From Aquimarina sp. BL5 (GTDB lineage: Bacteria > Bacteroidota > Bacteroidia > Flavobacteriales > Flavobacteriaceae), in the NCBI RefSeq assembly GCF_003443675.1, contig NZ_CP031963.1, forward strand, positions 1,325,501-1,389,500: DNA of 64,000 nucleotides, read 5' to 3'. Below, one piece after another: positions 36,982 through 46,853 of the stretch (the stretch's first letter is position 1; each line of letters opens with the position of its first letter). Under the pieces are notes generated by a model. That model did no database searches and was not told where the DNA came from. It worked only from the letters and a program-made list of their open reading frames with translations. A program made the translations under genes and the position numbers.

Positions 36982-39363
36982 ATGATCAGGAATTATTTTA
37001 AAATAGCATGGAGAAACCTTTGGAGAAGAAGAGGTTTTACTTTTATCAATATCACGGGATTATCCATAGGAATGACTGCTAGTTTTCTTATGTTATTATA
37101 TGTTAGTTTCGAGTTAAGCTACGATAGCTTTCATAGTAAAACTGATGATATCTACAGAGTAGTTGCCGATATTAAAACTCCTTCGGATAATATAGAAGCT
37201 AATATCACTGCTTGGGCAGTACCACCTAATCTAGAGAAGGATTTTCCCGAAATCATTTCTGCAGTAAGAATTAATGATCTAAATATGATTGTTCGTAAAG
37301 ACGATCTAAAATTTAAAGAAACAAATGCTATTGCTGCTGATTCTAGTTTTTTCTCTGTTTTTGATTTCGAACTACTTCAAGGAAATCCAAAAGAAGTATT
37401 AAAAAAACAATTCAGCATCGTATTATCTGAGACTATAGCTAAAAAATATTTTGGTGACCAAAACCCTATTGGTAAATCCTTAAAAATAACCGAAGAAGGA
37501 TATAACTCTACAGTAACTGGAGTTATGAAAGATTTTCCAGAAAACTCTCATATTAAAGCCGATATAATATTATCACTAACAACTTTTACGCAGCATTTAG
37601 ATAAAGAATTAGATACTAGATGGGGTAGTTATGACGCTGCAGCTTATATTTTGGTTAATTCTAACACTGATCCTTATAAACTTGCCGCCAAGTTTCCCGC
37701 ATTCCTAGAAAAACATAGTGGAGCGTTTATGAAACAGAGTAAAATGTTTGTTACTCTAAACCTAGAACCTCTAAAAAGTTTATACCTAGAATCTACAAGA
37801 GGTGGAACTGGAGGTGGCAGTATGACTAATGTTTATATCTTTTCTATCATTGCTATCTTTATTCTTCTAATTGCATCTATTAATTTTATTAATCTTACAA
37901 CAGCGCGTTCTGTAGAACGAGCAAAAGAAGTAGGAATTAGAAAAGTAATGGGAGCAGAAAAACAACAGTTATCATTACAATTTATTGGAGAATCTATTAT
38001 AACCTGTTTATTAGCCTTTTTAATAACAACCTTACTAACGATTATAACCTTACCGTTTTTTAATGAAATTGCTGGAAAAGTAATTAGTGAAGGCCTTTTT
38101 TCTAACTATGGCAATATACTTAAACTATTAGGTATTTCATTAGCGATAGGGCTGTTTGCTGGAATTTACCCTTCAATAGTTTTATCATCTTTTAAACCAA
38201 TACAAGTATTAAAAGGAAATTTTTCTACTGGTGGTAAAGGTGTTCTTCTCAGAAAAAGCTTAGTAATTGTGCAATTTACCATTTCGATTATTCTTATTAC
38301 TGGTACCATTATTATCTATAATCAAATGAAATATATGCAAAATCAGGAATTAGGATTCAATAAAGATCGTTTACTAATTCTTGAGGCTGAATCTTCTAAA
38401 TCTCAAGTAGCACTAAAACACGCTATTGATAAAATTCCTGGAGTTAAATTTACAAGCTTAGGATCTAGTGTTCCTGGAGGAGGAAATTCGTCCGCGTATT
38501 CTGAAATAGAAAATAAAGCTGGTGATCTTCAAATTGCAAACTTAGACCTCTATTTTATAGATCACGAATATATCCCTCAATTCGATCTTAAAATAATAGC
38601 AGGAAGAGCTTTTTCTAAAGATTTTGCTTCTGATTCTACGCAAGCAATGATTATTAATGAAGAAGCAGTAAAACTTTTAGGGTATAATAATCCGCAAAAC
38701 GCTATTGGTGCAAGATTTAAACAATGGGGTCGCGAAGGCCAAGTAATAGGTGTTATTAAGAATTTTCATTTCAATTCGTTACACGATAATATTGGTCCAC
38801 TCACAATGCGAATGGAGCAAACTAGAAATGATTTAATTACAGTAAAATTAGCACCAAATAATATAAAAAAAACCATCGGCGAAATTGAAAAATTGTGGGG
38901 ATCTTTTTTACCTGAGCAACCATTTGATTACTTCTTTCTAGACGATTCTTTTAATGAACAATATGAAAGCGAAGAACGATTTGGCAACTTATTTTTATAC
39001 TTCGCTAGCTTAGCGATATTAATTTCTTGTTTAGGATTACTCGGACTTGCAGCATACAGTACCCTACAACGAAGAAGAGAAATCGGAATTCGTAAAGTAA
39101 TCGGCGCTTCTGTTTCTGAAATTGTAAACCTTCTGTCTAAAGACTTCTTAAAACTAGTAATGATCGCTTTTGCCATCGCCTCCCCTATTGCGTGGTATGT
39201 TATGTACAATTGGTTACAAGACTTTGCTTTCAGAATCGACATAAAATGGTGGATGTTCCTTTTATCAGGAGGTTCAGCTATACTAATCGCAATATTAACT
39301 GTTAGTTTTCACGCGGTAAAAGCTTCCCTGTCAAACCCTGTTAAAGCATTACGCACGGAATAA
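36982..39363 (+). CDS. FtsX/MacB-type ABC permease 4 of 8
   Basis: A 793-residue double FtsX permease. It starts MIRNYFKIAWRNLWRRRG and ends LSNPVKALRTE. The first coupling helix is EVGIRKVMGAEKQQL, the second EIGIRKVIGASVSEI. The periplasmic domain differs from the other permeases (VVADIKTPSDNIEANITAW). The fifth helix is SLVIVQFTISIILITGTIII. It sits 25 bp before permease 5, so translation of the two may be linked. Confidence 0.91.
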   Translation: MIRNYFKIAWRNLWRRRGFTFINITGLSIGMTASFLMLLYVSFELSYDSFHSKTDDIYRVVADIKTPSDNIEANITAWAVPPNLEKDFPEIISAVRINDLNMIVRKDDLKFKETNAIAADSSFFSVFDFELLQGNPKEVLKKQFSIVLSETIAKKYFGDQNPIGKSLKITEEGYNSTVTGVMKDFPENSHIKADIILSLTTFTQHLDKELDTRWGSYDAAAYILVNSNTDPYKLAAKFPAFLEKHSGAFMKQSKMFVTLNLEPLKSLYLESTRGGTGGGSMTNVYIFSIIAIFILLIASINFINLTTARSVERAKEVGIRKVMGAEKQQLSLQFIGESIITCLLAFLITTLLTIITLPFFNEIAGKVISEGLFSNYGNILKLLGISLAIGLFAGIYPSIVLSSFKPIQVLKGNFSTGGKGVLLRKSLVIVQFTISIILITGTIIIYNQMKYMQNQELGFNKDRLLILEAESSKSQVALKHAIDKIPGVKFTSLGSSVPGGGNSSAYSEIENKAGDLQIANLDLYFIDHEYIPQFDLKIIAGRAFSKDFASDSTQAMIINEEAVKLLGYNNPQNAIGARFKQWGREGQVIGVIKNFHFNSLHDNIGPLTMRMEQTRNDLITVKLAPNNIKKTIGEIEKLWGSFLPEQPFDYFFLDDSFNEQYESEERFGNLFLYFASLAILISCLGLLGLAAYSTLQRRREIGIRKVIGASVSEIVNLLSKDFLKLVMIAFAIASPIAWYVMYNWLQDFAFRIDIKWWMFLLSGGSAILIAILTVSFHAVKASLSNPVKALRTE

Positions 39364-39388
39364 ATCATCAATCAAAAAACGAAAAATC

Positions 39389-41815
39389 ATGATCAAGAAT
39401 TATATAAAAATCGCTTGGAGAAGTTTACAGAAAAACAAGTTGCAAACTATTATTAATCTATTAGGACTAACAGTTGGTACTGTTTGTTGTTTAAGTATAT
39501 TATTATATGTATTTGCTCAACTTGGATATGACGATCATCACGAGAACGCCGAGTCATTGTATAGAGTTAGGACTGTAATTGATGATCCTAGTTCTGTACA
39601 ATTTAATGCTGCATCCAGTGGTCCTCCAATAGGATTTGCCATGAAAGAGGATTTTCCCGAAGTAATAGAGGCTACAAGGCTAGTTTATATGGGAGAAGGC
39701 ACAGAAGATCTCATTCGAGTAAGTGAAAATAATGAAGGGTTCTATGAACCGAGAGGATATTTAGCAGATGCTACCATATTTAATGTTTTTACTTTTAACT
39801 TTCTAGAAGGTAACCCCAATACAGCTTTAGTAGAACCAAACACTGTTGTCTTATCTTCATCCTTAGCAAAAAAACTTTTTGGAAATGTTCCTGCACTCAA
39901 TAAAACTATAATATCCGGTAGTGGAGAACAACAATTATCACTTACAGTTACAGGTGTTTTTGATGATAATAACCCTGAAAAATCACACCTAAATCCAAAT
40001 TATTTAGTAACAATGAATACACCCGGTCTCGGTGAATTCGTTAGAAGTGTACAAAACTTTGCTACTCAAAATTTCATCTATACCTATGTAAAATTAAATT
40101 CTCCTGATAATGCTTCTTTAGTTCAGGAAAAACTTCCTGCTTTTCTTAACGCTCGTGGAGCCAAAGATTTTGCTAAGTTAAATTTCAAAAAAGAGCTTTA
40201 TCTTCAAAAAGTAAGCGACATCCATTTACATTCTAAAGGTATATCCAGACAAATTGGTCCGATATCAGATATTAAGTATTTATATTTATTGATCACACTC
40301 GCATTATTTATTCAATTGGTGGCTTGTATTAACTTCATAAATCTTAGCACCGCCAGAGCTAATAAACGTGCTAAAGAAATTGGAGTTAGAAAAACTATTG
40401 GAGCGGATAAAAAATCATTAATCGCTCAATTTCTTGGTGAATCTGTTTTACTTTCCTTATTGGCAACAATCGTAAGTGTTCCTCTAACTGCATTTTTATT
40501 ACCATTAGTTAACCGGTTAACTCAGGGAAATGTAAGTTATGCAGCATTTTTTGACTGGCGCATATTATCCATCCTTCTAATCATAGGGATCATCACGGGC
40601 TTTATTGCCGGTATTTATCCAGCTTTAATATTATCCTCTATCAAACCAACACGAGTGCTAAAAGGAACCGTATCCACAAATACCGGAGGAACAATATTAA
40701 GAAAGGGGTTAGTTGTATTCCAATTTGTGATATCTATTGGATTAATTGCTACAGTGTATATCATTACAGAACAAGTTCGATTTGCCCAAAATAAGGATTT
40801 GGGGTATGAGAGTGATAATTTAATAGCCGTGCGCCTAGGAACTCAGGAAGCATTTACACAATACGAAACACTAAAAACAAACATGAGTAAGATTTCTGGT
40901 GTTAAATCAGTTTCTGGTTGTAATATTTTCCCATCCCAAATGTTGCGTAGCGATGTTGGAGCCTATTTACCTGGTAGTGATCCATCTAAACCAAAATTAG
41001 TTAAGGTAAATGGTATTCAATCGGGTTATTTAGAAACGACAAAAACAAAACTCTTAACAGGACGCGCAGTAAAAAAACAAGATACTAGTCAGGTTTTAGT
41101 AAATAAGGCAACCATTGATGCTTTTAATATTAAACCAGATGATGCAATCGGTCAAAAAATTCTTTTTTCCACAGGTGAAGATGTCACAACTGTTGAAATC
41201 ATTGGTGTAACTGAAGATTTCCACTATGCGTCTTTAAGAGAAGAAATTGAACCTTTACTTATGTATGTGGATAATAGTCCTGATTGGTTATTAATAAAAA
41301 CTCAAACTACCGATTTTGAAAATATACTTAATCAATTACAAGTTGCTTGGAAAAAGATGAATAAAACCACTCCATTTGTATACAATTTTGTGGATAAAGA
41401 AACCGAAAAATTAATCGCTGAAGAAAAACGATTAGCTAATATTTCTGTTGCTTTTACAACACTAGCTATTCTCATTAGTTGTCTTGGGTTATTTGGACTC
41501 ATTTCATTTATGGCGGAACAAAAAAAGAAAGAAATTGGAATCCGAAAAATACTTGGAGCAAGTGTAAGTACAGTAATGAAAATGCTAACTAAAGACTTTC
41601 TTATATTGATCGTTATTGCTTTATTCATTGCAACACCAATAGCATATTATGCGATGGAAAATTGGTTACAAGACTTTACATATCGAATTTCAATAAGCTG
41701 GTGGATTTTTCTAATAGCGGGTATTATTACAATGAGTATTACTTTTCTGACAGTTAGTATACAAGCTATCAAAGCGGCTACTGCAAACCCGGTAAATTCA
41801 TTAAGAACTGAATAA
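39389..41815 (+). CDS. FtsX/MacB-type ABC permease 5 of 8
   Basis: An 808-residue double FtsX permease. The N-terminal helix holds TVGTVCCLSILLYVF with a Cys pair. The periplasmic domain has YDDHHENAESLYRVRTVI. Coupling helices read EIGVRKTIGADKKSL and EIGIRKILGASVSTV. The spacer after it, before permease 6, holds a worn version of the palindromic repeat followed by GGATCAAAAAACGAACAG. Confidence 0.91.
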   Translation: MIKNYIKIAWRSLQKNKLQTIINLLGLTVGTVCCLSILLYVFAQLGYDDHHENAESLYRVRTVIDDPSSVQFNAASSGPPIGFAMKEDFPEVIEATRLVYMGEGTEDLIRVSENNEGFYEPRGYLADATIFNVFTFNFLEGNPNTALVEPNTVVLSSSLAKKLFGNVPALNKTIISGSGEQQLSLTVTGVFDDNNPEKSHLNPNYLVTMNTPGLGEFVRSVQNFATQNFIYTYVKLNSPDNASLVQEKLPAFLNARGAKDFAKLNFKKELYLQKVSDIHLHSKGISRQIGPISDIKYLYLLITLALFIQLVACINFINLSTARANKRAKEIGVRKTIGADKKSLIAQFLGESVLLSLLATIVSVPLTAFLLPLVNRLTQGNVSYAAFFDWRILSILLIIGIITGFIAGIYPALILSSIKPTRVLKGTVSTNTGGTILRKGLVVFQFVISIGLIATVYIITEQVRFAQNKDLGYESDNLIAVRLGTQEAFTQYETLKTNMSKISGVKSVSGCNIFPSQMLRSDVGAYLPGSDPSKPKLVKVNGIQSGYLETTKTKLLTGRAVKKQDTSQVLVNKATIDAFNIKPDDAIGQKILFSTGEDVTTVEIIGVTEDFHYASLREEIEPLLMYVDNSPDWLLIKTQTTDFENILNQLQVAWKKMNKTTPFVYNFVDKETEKLIAEEKRLANISVAFTTLAILISCLGLFGLISFMAEQKKKEIGIRKILGASVSTVMKMLTKDFLILIVIALFIATPIAYYAMENWLQDFTYRISISWWIFLIAGIITMSITFLTVSIQAIKAATANPVNSLRTE

Positions 41816-41865
41816 ATCAATCGAATCAACCCTCCCGCATATTGTGGATCAAAAAACGAACAGTT

Positions 41866-44283
41866 ATGATTAGGAATTATATAAAAATAGCTTGGAGAAA
41901 TTTACAGAAGAATAGAATTTTCACATCCTTCAATATTATAGGACTAACCCTAGCGTTTGGAGCTGCCTTATTATTAACGATATATGCTATTTTCGAACTA
42001 TCATTTGACCATTTTCACGAAAATGGAGATCAAATCTACATGGTATACTCCGAAGATAGTACTCCCAATGGTACAGAAGCCAATATTTCCAAATCAGAAC
42101 CTTTTGCAGGGACTTTACAAAAAGAAATAACCGGAGTCGAGAAAATAACACGTCGTAATAGTACAAATTTATTGTTAAGCTATGAGGATAAGGAATTGAG
42201 AATGAGTGGTGCTTTTGTAGATCCTGACTTCTTCGATATCTTTAGTTTTCCTATCATTAAAGGTGACACTCAAAATCCCATTACATTAGAATCTTCTATT
42301 GCCATTACCGAATTTACTGCTAATCGAATATTTGGTGATAAAAATCCAATAGGACAAACCGTAACAATTCTTAGAGATGGTAAGCAAGTCCCATTTACTA
42401 TTAGTGCACTTATTGAAGACTTTCCTGACAATAGTTCCATAGGGTTTGATATCGTATTAAATTTTAAAAGTCAAGGACAACACGCATATAACAGAACTGT
42501 TGGGCGTTGGGATGTTGAAAATCACGAAGTCTATATGAAATTAGCTAAAGGGATTACGCCTGAGCAATTTGAAAACAACACTAAAAACTTCATAAAACTT
42601 CATTATAAAGATGCTATTGAAAGTGCTAAAAGGGATGGCATCCAACCAAATGTAAATGGTGAATTTATACAAATAAAATTATTGTCATTTTTAGATAAAA
42701 AGTTCACTAATTTTAATAAAAGTACTGCTAAGGTAAATCGAAAAATGCCTTATATCGTGTTAGGTATTGCCCTACTAATCCTATTAATAGCCTGCATAAA
42801 CTTTGTGAATATGAGTGTTGCCAAAAGTGATCAGAGATTACGAGAAATTGGTATGCGAAAAACTCTTGGGGCCAATAAAAAACAATTATTTTTTCAATTT
42901 TGGGGAGAAAGTACTCTGGTTTTTATAATTTCTATTATTCTGGGTGTTTTAACTACTATACTTTTGTTACCTCATTTTAAAGTATTATTTAAAACCAAAG
43001 CAACCTTTGCTATCTTATTGGATCCGTTATCAATACTATTTTTAATAGTAATCATAATCGGCATAACACTTATAGCGGGTGGATACCCTGCTATATTAAT
43101 GAGTCGTTTGAATACAATACAAAGTTTAAAAGGTAAATTAAATTCCAATGGAAAAAACTATTTGCGAAATGGTCTAATAGTAGCTCAATTTGGAATTGCT
43201 ACAATACTGATATGTGGAACCCTTGTGGTTTGGGAACAAGTACAATTCTTACGTACCAAGGATTTAGGGTATAATAAAGAACAGGTTATTGCTTTTCCCC
43301 TAAACGGAAAACGAAATGATCAACAGGCATTACAACTATTGCGAAATGCTTTAAAAGATCAAACGAATATTTTAAGCGTATCTGCATCCAATAATATTTT
43401 AGGTTTAGGCAAAGATGGATCCAAATCAACAAGTGTTTTAGGGTTTGATCATAAGGGTATCGGAGTTGAAACGCATATGCTCGTCGTTGATTCAGATTAT
43501 ATCAATACTTTGGACTTACAATTACTAGAAGGTAGGTCTTTTAGAAAAAATCTGGTGAGTGATAGTTTATCAGTAATTATCAATGAATCCATGGCAAGAC
43601 AACTAAATGAAGACGAGATACTAAATTCTCAGTTAAACATAGATGATAAATCCTTTTCTGTGGTAGGAATTATTAAAGATTTTAATTTTCAGGATCTGGA
43701 TAGAAATATTGCACCAATGTCTCTGTTCGCGCTACCTAATTGGAACTTGAGAAATGTATATGTAAAAGTTGCTCCTCAAAACCTAGAAGCATCTTATGAT
43801 ATTGTAAAAAATGCCTGGGCAGATATAGAGCCTAATGCAGAGTTTCAAGCTTCCTTCTTAAATGAAAATATTGATAGAACTCTGAAAAAAGAACGTGATA
43901 TGATATCTATGATCAGTAGTGGTTCTTTATTAGCAATCATTTTAAGTTGTATTGGTCTTTTTGCAATGACATTGCTTATTGTTGCAAAACGAAAAAAGGA
44001 AATAGGCATTCGTAAAATCGTTGGAGCAAATATTACAACAATTACATTGCTTCTTACCAAAGACTTTTTAAAATTAGTTTCCATCGCCTTTTTAATTGCT
44101 ACACCTATTGCATGGTGGATGATGAACAAGTGGCTACAAAACTATATATATCGCATCGATCTAAATATATTACTATTTCTTGGAGCCGGGGGTATTGTTT
44201 TATTGATTGCTCTACTTACAATATCGTTCCAAACAGTAAAAACTGCAACTGCAAACCCTGTAAAAAGTCTTAAAACAGAATAA
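41866..44283 (+). CDS. FtsX/MacB-type ABC permease 6 of 8
   Basis: I start this 805-residue protein at the ATG at 41866 (MIRNYIKIAWRNLQKNR), as in all its paralogues. The ATG at 41842 would read through the repeated spacer and add eight residues unlike the family. Coupling helices read EIGMRKTLGANKKQL and EIGIRKIVGANITTI. The protein has the usual double FtsX layout; it ends ANPVKSLKTE, 26 bp before permease 7. Confidence 0.91.
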   Translation: MIRNYIKIAWRNLQKNRIFTSFNIIGLTLAFGAALLLTIYAIFELSFDHFHENGDQIYMVYSEDSTPNGTEANISKSEPFAGTLQKEITGVEKITRRNSTNLLLSYEDKELRMSGAFVDPDFFDIFSFPIIKGDTQNPITLESSIAITEFTANRIFGDKNPIGQTVTILRDGKQVPFTISALIEDFPDNSSIGFDIVLNFKSQGQHAYNRTVGRWDVENHEVYMKLAKGITPEQFENNTKNFIKLHYKDAIESAKRDGIQPNVNGEFIQIKLLSFLDKKFTNFNKSTAKVNRKMPYIVLGIALLILLIACINFVNMSVAKSDQRLREIGMRKTLGANKKQLFFQFWGESTLVFIISIILGVLTTILLLPHFKVLFKTKATFAILLDPLSILFLIVIIIGITLIAGGYPAILMSRLNTIQSLKGKLNSNGKNYLRNGLIVAQFGIATILICGTLVVWEQVQFLRTKDLGYNKEQVIAFPLNGKRNDQQALQLLRNALKDQTNILSVSASNNILGLGKDGSKSTSVLGFDHKGIGVETHMLVVDSDYINTLDLQLLEGRSFRKNLVSDSLSVIINESMARQLNEDEILNSQLNIDDKSFSVVGIIKDFNFQDLDRNIAPMSLFALPNWNLRNVYVKVAPQNLEASYDIVKNAWADIEPNAEFQASFLNENIDRTLKKERDMISMISSGSLLAIILSCIGLFAMTLLIVAKRKKEIGIRKIVGANITTITLLLTKDFLKLVSIAFLIATPIAWWMMNKWLQNYIYRIDLNILLFLGAGGIVLLIALLTISFQTVKTATANPVKSLKTE

Positions 44284-44309
44284 AAATCAATCATCTAATA
44301 ACGAACATT

Positions 44310-46694
44310 ATGATCAGGAGTTACATAAAAATAGCTTGGAGAAATTTACAGAAACGAAAAGTATTTTCATTTATAAATATTTTAGGATTAGCGTTGGGAT
44401 TTGGATGTTCTATTTTAATCTTTCTATACGCGAATTATCATCTTCAATTTGATAATTTCCATCATAATAAAAATAGGATTCACAGAGTAGTAACTGAAGA
44501 GCATCAGGACGAGATAGAGTATGAATCTAGTGTTCCTCCTGGTTTTGCAGAAGTATTTAAATCCGATTTTAATTATGCGGAAAAAGTGGCGAATATTTTT
44601 ATTCGACAAGATTGGCAGGTAGATGGAACAGAAAATAACTCAAATAATCGCTTATTAGAAGATGTTGTTTTTGCAGAACCTGATTTTTTTCAGATTCTTA
44701 ATTTTCCAGTAATAAAATCACTCGGTAATCGAGACTTTACTGAACCTAATGTAGCGTATGTAACTAAAGGTTTTGCTAAGAAAATGTTTGGTGATCATCC
44801 CGGTCTGGGGCAAACATTTGTTTTAGAGAACAAAGAAACTATCCAAGTTATCGGATTGCTTAAGGACATACCAACTAATTCTACGGTTCAAGGAGATATT
44901 TTTGTTTCTTACGAGAGTCTAAAAAATTACAGTTCTTTTGCTTATAGTAAAACTTGGGGCGGTATAACGAGTAGCTTACAATGCTATGCATTACTTAGAC
45001 CTAATCAAGATATTACTCATATAGAAAAAACATTGATTCCCTTGGTTTCTAAGTATCGTCCAGAAAGTAAAAATGTCCATAGATACAAACTTCAGAAAAT
45101 ATCTGATGTTCACTTTGATCATAGATATGGAGGGGTTAACGCAAATCTTCTTTGGATCTTTTCATTGATTGGGATGTTTTTAATTATTATTGCTTGTATC
45201 AATTTTATTAATATTTCTACAGCGCAAGCATTTTCCAGATCCAAAGAAATTGGGGTCAGAAAAGTATTAGGAGTAAGCAAAAACAATTTGTTTTGGCAAT
45301 TCATTTTAGAAACATTTTTAATCGGCCTTTTTGCCCTATTAATAGGGTTAACAATAGCTATTATCGTATTACCCAAGTTTAACGAGTTATTCCAGCTACA
45401 GCTTACAATACAATCATTATTGACGTTTAAAGTATTCAGTTTTGCTACATTGCTTTTAGTAGTTGTTTCCTTTTTAGCAGGAAGCTATCCTGGTATTCTT
45501 ATGGCTAGAATTTTGCCAACATTAGCATTAAAAGGAAAACTTACTCAGAATGATACAGGGGGAAAACTTACTCGAAAAGTACTGGTGACCACTCAATTTG
45601 GAATTTCCATTATGCTTATTGTAGCCACTATAGTAATTAGTAAGCAAATTAATTATGCTATTACTTCTGATTTAGGTTTTGACAAAGAAGCCATGGTAAT
45701 GCTAGAAATCCCTGAACAAATAGAGTTGATAAAACTACAGGGATTAAAGGACAGGTTGAATCAAATACCAGGAGTATCAAGTACCACAGCATGTTTATCA
45801 AGCCCTGGAGCTGCATATAATGACTGGGGTACTAGTATACGATATCATAATAGACCGCAATATGAAGAATTTTCGATCTCTGCGAAACTTGCTGATAAAG
45901 ATTACCTGAGTACTTTTAATTTGAAATTAATAGCAGGGCGTAATTTTTTCAGTTCTGATTCTATCACAGAAGTTGTCGTCAATGAAAGATTTGCAGAAAA
46001 GCTAGGACTTTCTTCTTATGAGGAACTTATAGGGAAAAGTTTAGAAGCTAATAGAGGTTCGATTAAAGCAACTATAGTTGGAGTAATATCAAATTTTCAT
46101 GATCAAAATTTCCAAAATGGTATTGGTCCTGTTTTTATAGCTCCAGAAAAAAGTGCATACAACGAATTAGCTGTAAAAATGGATGGGCAAGATGTAAATG
46201 CCCAATTACAAGCAATTGAAAATCGATGGAAAGAAGTATTCCCGAAATTTGTGTATAACTATAGTTTTTTAGATGAAAGAGTAGCCGCGCAATATAGAGA
46301 AGAGCAACGTTTTTTATCTATGACAAAACTGTTCTCTGGGTTGGCCATTTTCATTAGTTGTTTGGGGTTATATGGATTGATTTCTTTCTTTTTAGCCCGT
46401 AAAACAAGAGAAATAGGCATTCGAAAAATTTTAGGAGGAAAAGTAAAAGACATTTTAGCAATCGTACTACAAGACTTTTTAAAGCTAATCCTTATAGCTG
46501 GTGCTATAGCTTCACCTATTGCCTGGTATTTTATGAATAATTGGCTAAAGAACTATGCATATCATACAGAAATAAGTTGGTGGATATTTGTAGTAGCTAT
46601 AAGTGTATTACTCATCATCACCATATTAACTATTAGTTATCAAGCGATTAAAGCAGCGACGGCTAACCCTATCAAAAGCTTAAAAACAGAATAA
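44310..46694 (+). CDS. FtsX/MacB-type ABC permease 7 of 8
   Basis: A 794-residue double FtsX permease starting MIRSYIKIAWRNLQKRK and ending ANPIKSLKTE. Coupling helices read EIGVRKVLGVSKNNL and EIGIRKILGGKVKDI. The periplasmic domains are the most polar of the set (VTEEHQDEIEYESSVPPG). It is the last gene before the internal regulatory region at 46715-46824, so it closes the first half of the locus. No terminator hairpin was seen after it, so read-through into permease 8 is possible. Confidence 0.91.
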   Translation: MIRSYIKIAWRNLQKRKVFSFINILGLALGFGCSILIFLYANYHLQFDNFHHNKNRIHRVVTEEHQDEIEYESSVPPGFAEVFKSDFNYAEKVANIFIRQDWQVDGTENNSNNRLLEDVVFAEPDFFQILNFPVIKSLGNRDFTEPNVAYVTKGFAKKMFGDHPGLGQTFVLENKETIQVIGLLKDIPTNSTVQGDIFVSYESLKNYSSFAYSKTWGGITSSLQCYALLRPNQDITHIEKTLIPLVSKYRPESKNVHRYKLQKISDVHFDHRYGGVNANLLWIFSLIGMFLIIIACINFINISTAQAFSRSKEIGVRKVLGVSKNNLFWQFILETFLIGLFALLIGLTIAIIVLPKFNELFQLQLTIQSLLTFKVFSFATLLLVVVSFLAGSYPGILMARILPTLALKGKLTQNDTGGKLTRKVLVTTQFGISIMLIVATIVISKQINYAITSDLGFDKEAMVMLEIPEQIELIKLQGLKDRLNQIPGVSSTTACLSSPGAAYNDWGTSIRYHNRPQYEEFSISAKLADKDYLSTFNLKLIAGRNFFSSDSITEVVVNERFAEKLGLSSYEELIGKSLEANRGSIKATIVGVISNFHDQNFQNGIGPVFIAPEKSAYNELAVKMDGQDVNAQLQAIENRWKEVFPKFVYNYSFLDERVAAQYREEQRFLSMTKLFSGLAIFISCLGLYGLISFFLARKTREIGIRKILGGKVKDILAIVLQDFLKLILIAGAIASPIAWYFMNNWLKNYAYHTEISWWIFVVAISVLLIITILTISYQAIKAATANPIKSLKTE

Positions 46695-46714
46695 ATTCAT
46701 CTTGTATTTTCAAA

Positions 46715-46754
46715 GTGTTCGATTATGAAAAAGTAGTGTATCAAAATCGAACAC
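46715..46754. promoter_or_regulatory. Enhancer-like palindrome and half-site, internal copy
   Basis: GTGTATCAAAATCGAACAC at 46736-46754 matches the site at 27212-27230 at 16 of 19 positions and is followed by the same CTTTTATTT. A half-site, GTGTTCGA, begins at 46715, 21 bp upstream, which mirrors the two-site layout before the first gene. Confidence 0.62.
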
Positions 46755-46805
46755 TTTTATTTTTACAAATAATCATAAATAATTGTTTTTCAATGTTTTA
46801 TGTTT

Positions 46806-46824
46806 TTGGCATTATCTTCACTAT
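46806..46824 (+). promoter_or_regulatory. Sigma-54-like promoter 2 (internal)
   Basis: TTGGCATTATCTTCACTAT matches promoter 1 at 17 of 19 positions, including TATGTTTT just before it. The site-to-promoter distance is 70 bp, the same as at promoter 1. It lies 29 bp before permease 8 and should drive permease 8 to tolC. Confidence 0.58.
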
Positions 46825-46853
46825 AGTAATAGTAACAATCAAAAACTAACAGT

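Noticed and set aside
41842..41865. Upstream ATG for permease 6
   Set aside because: It reads the repeated spacer, and all paralogues start at the MIRNYIKIAW position.
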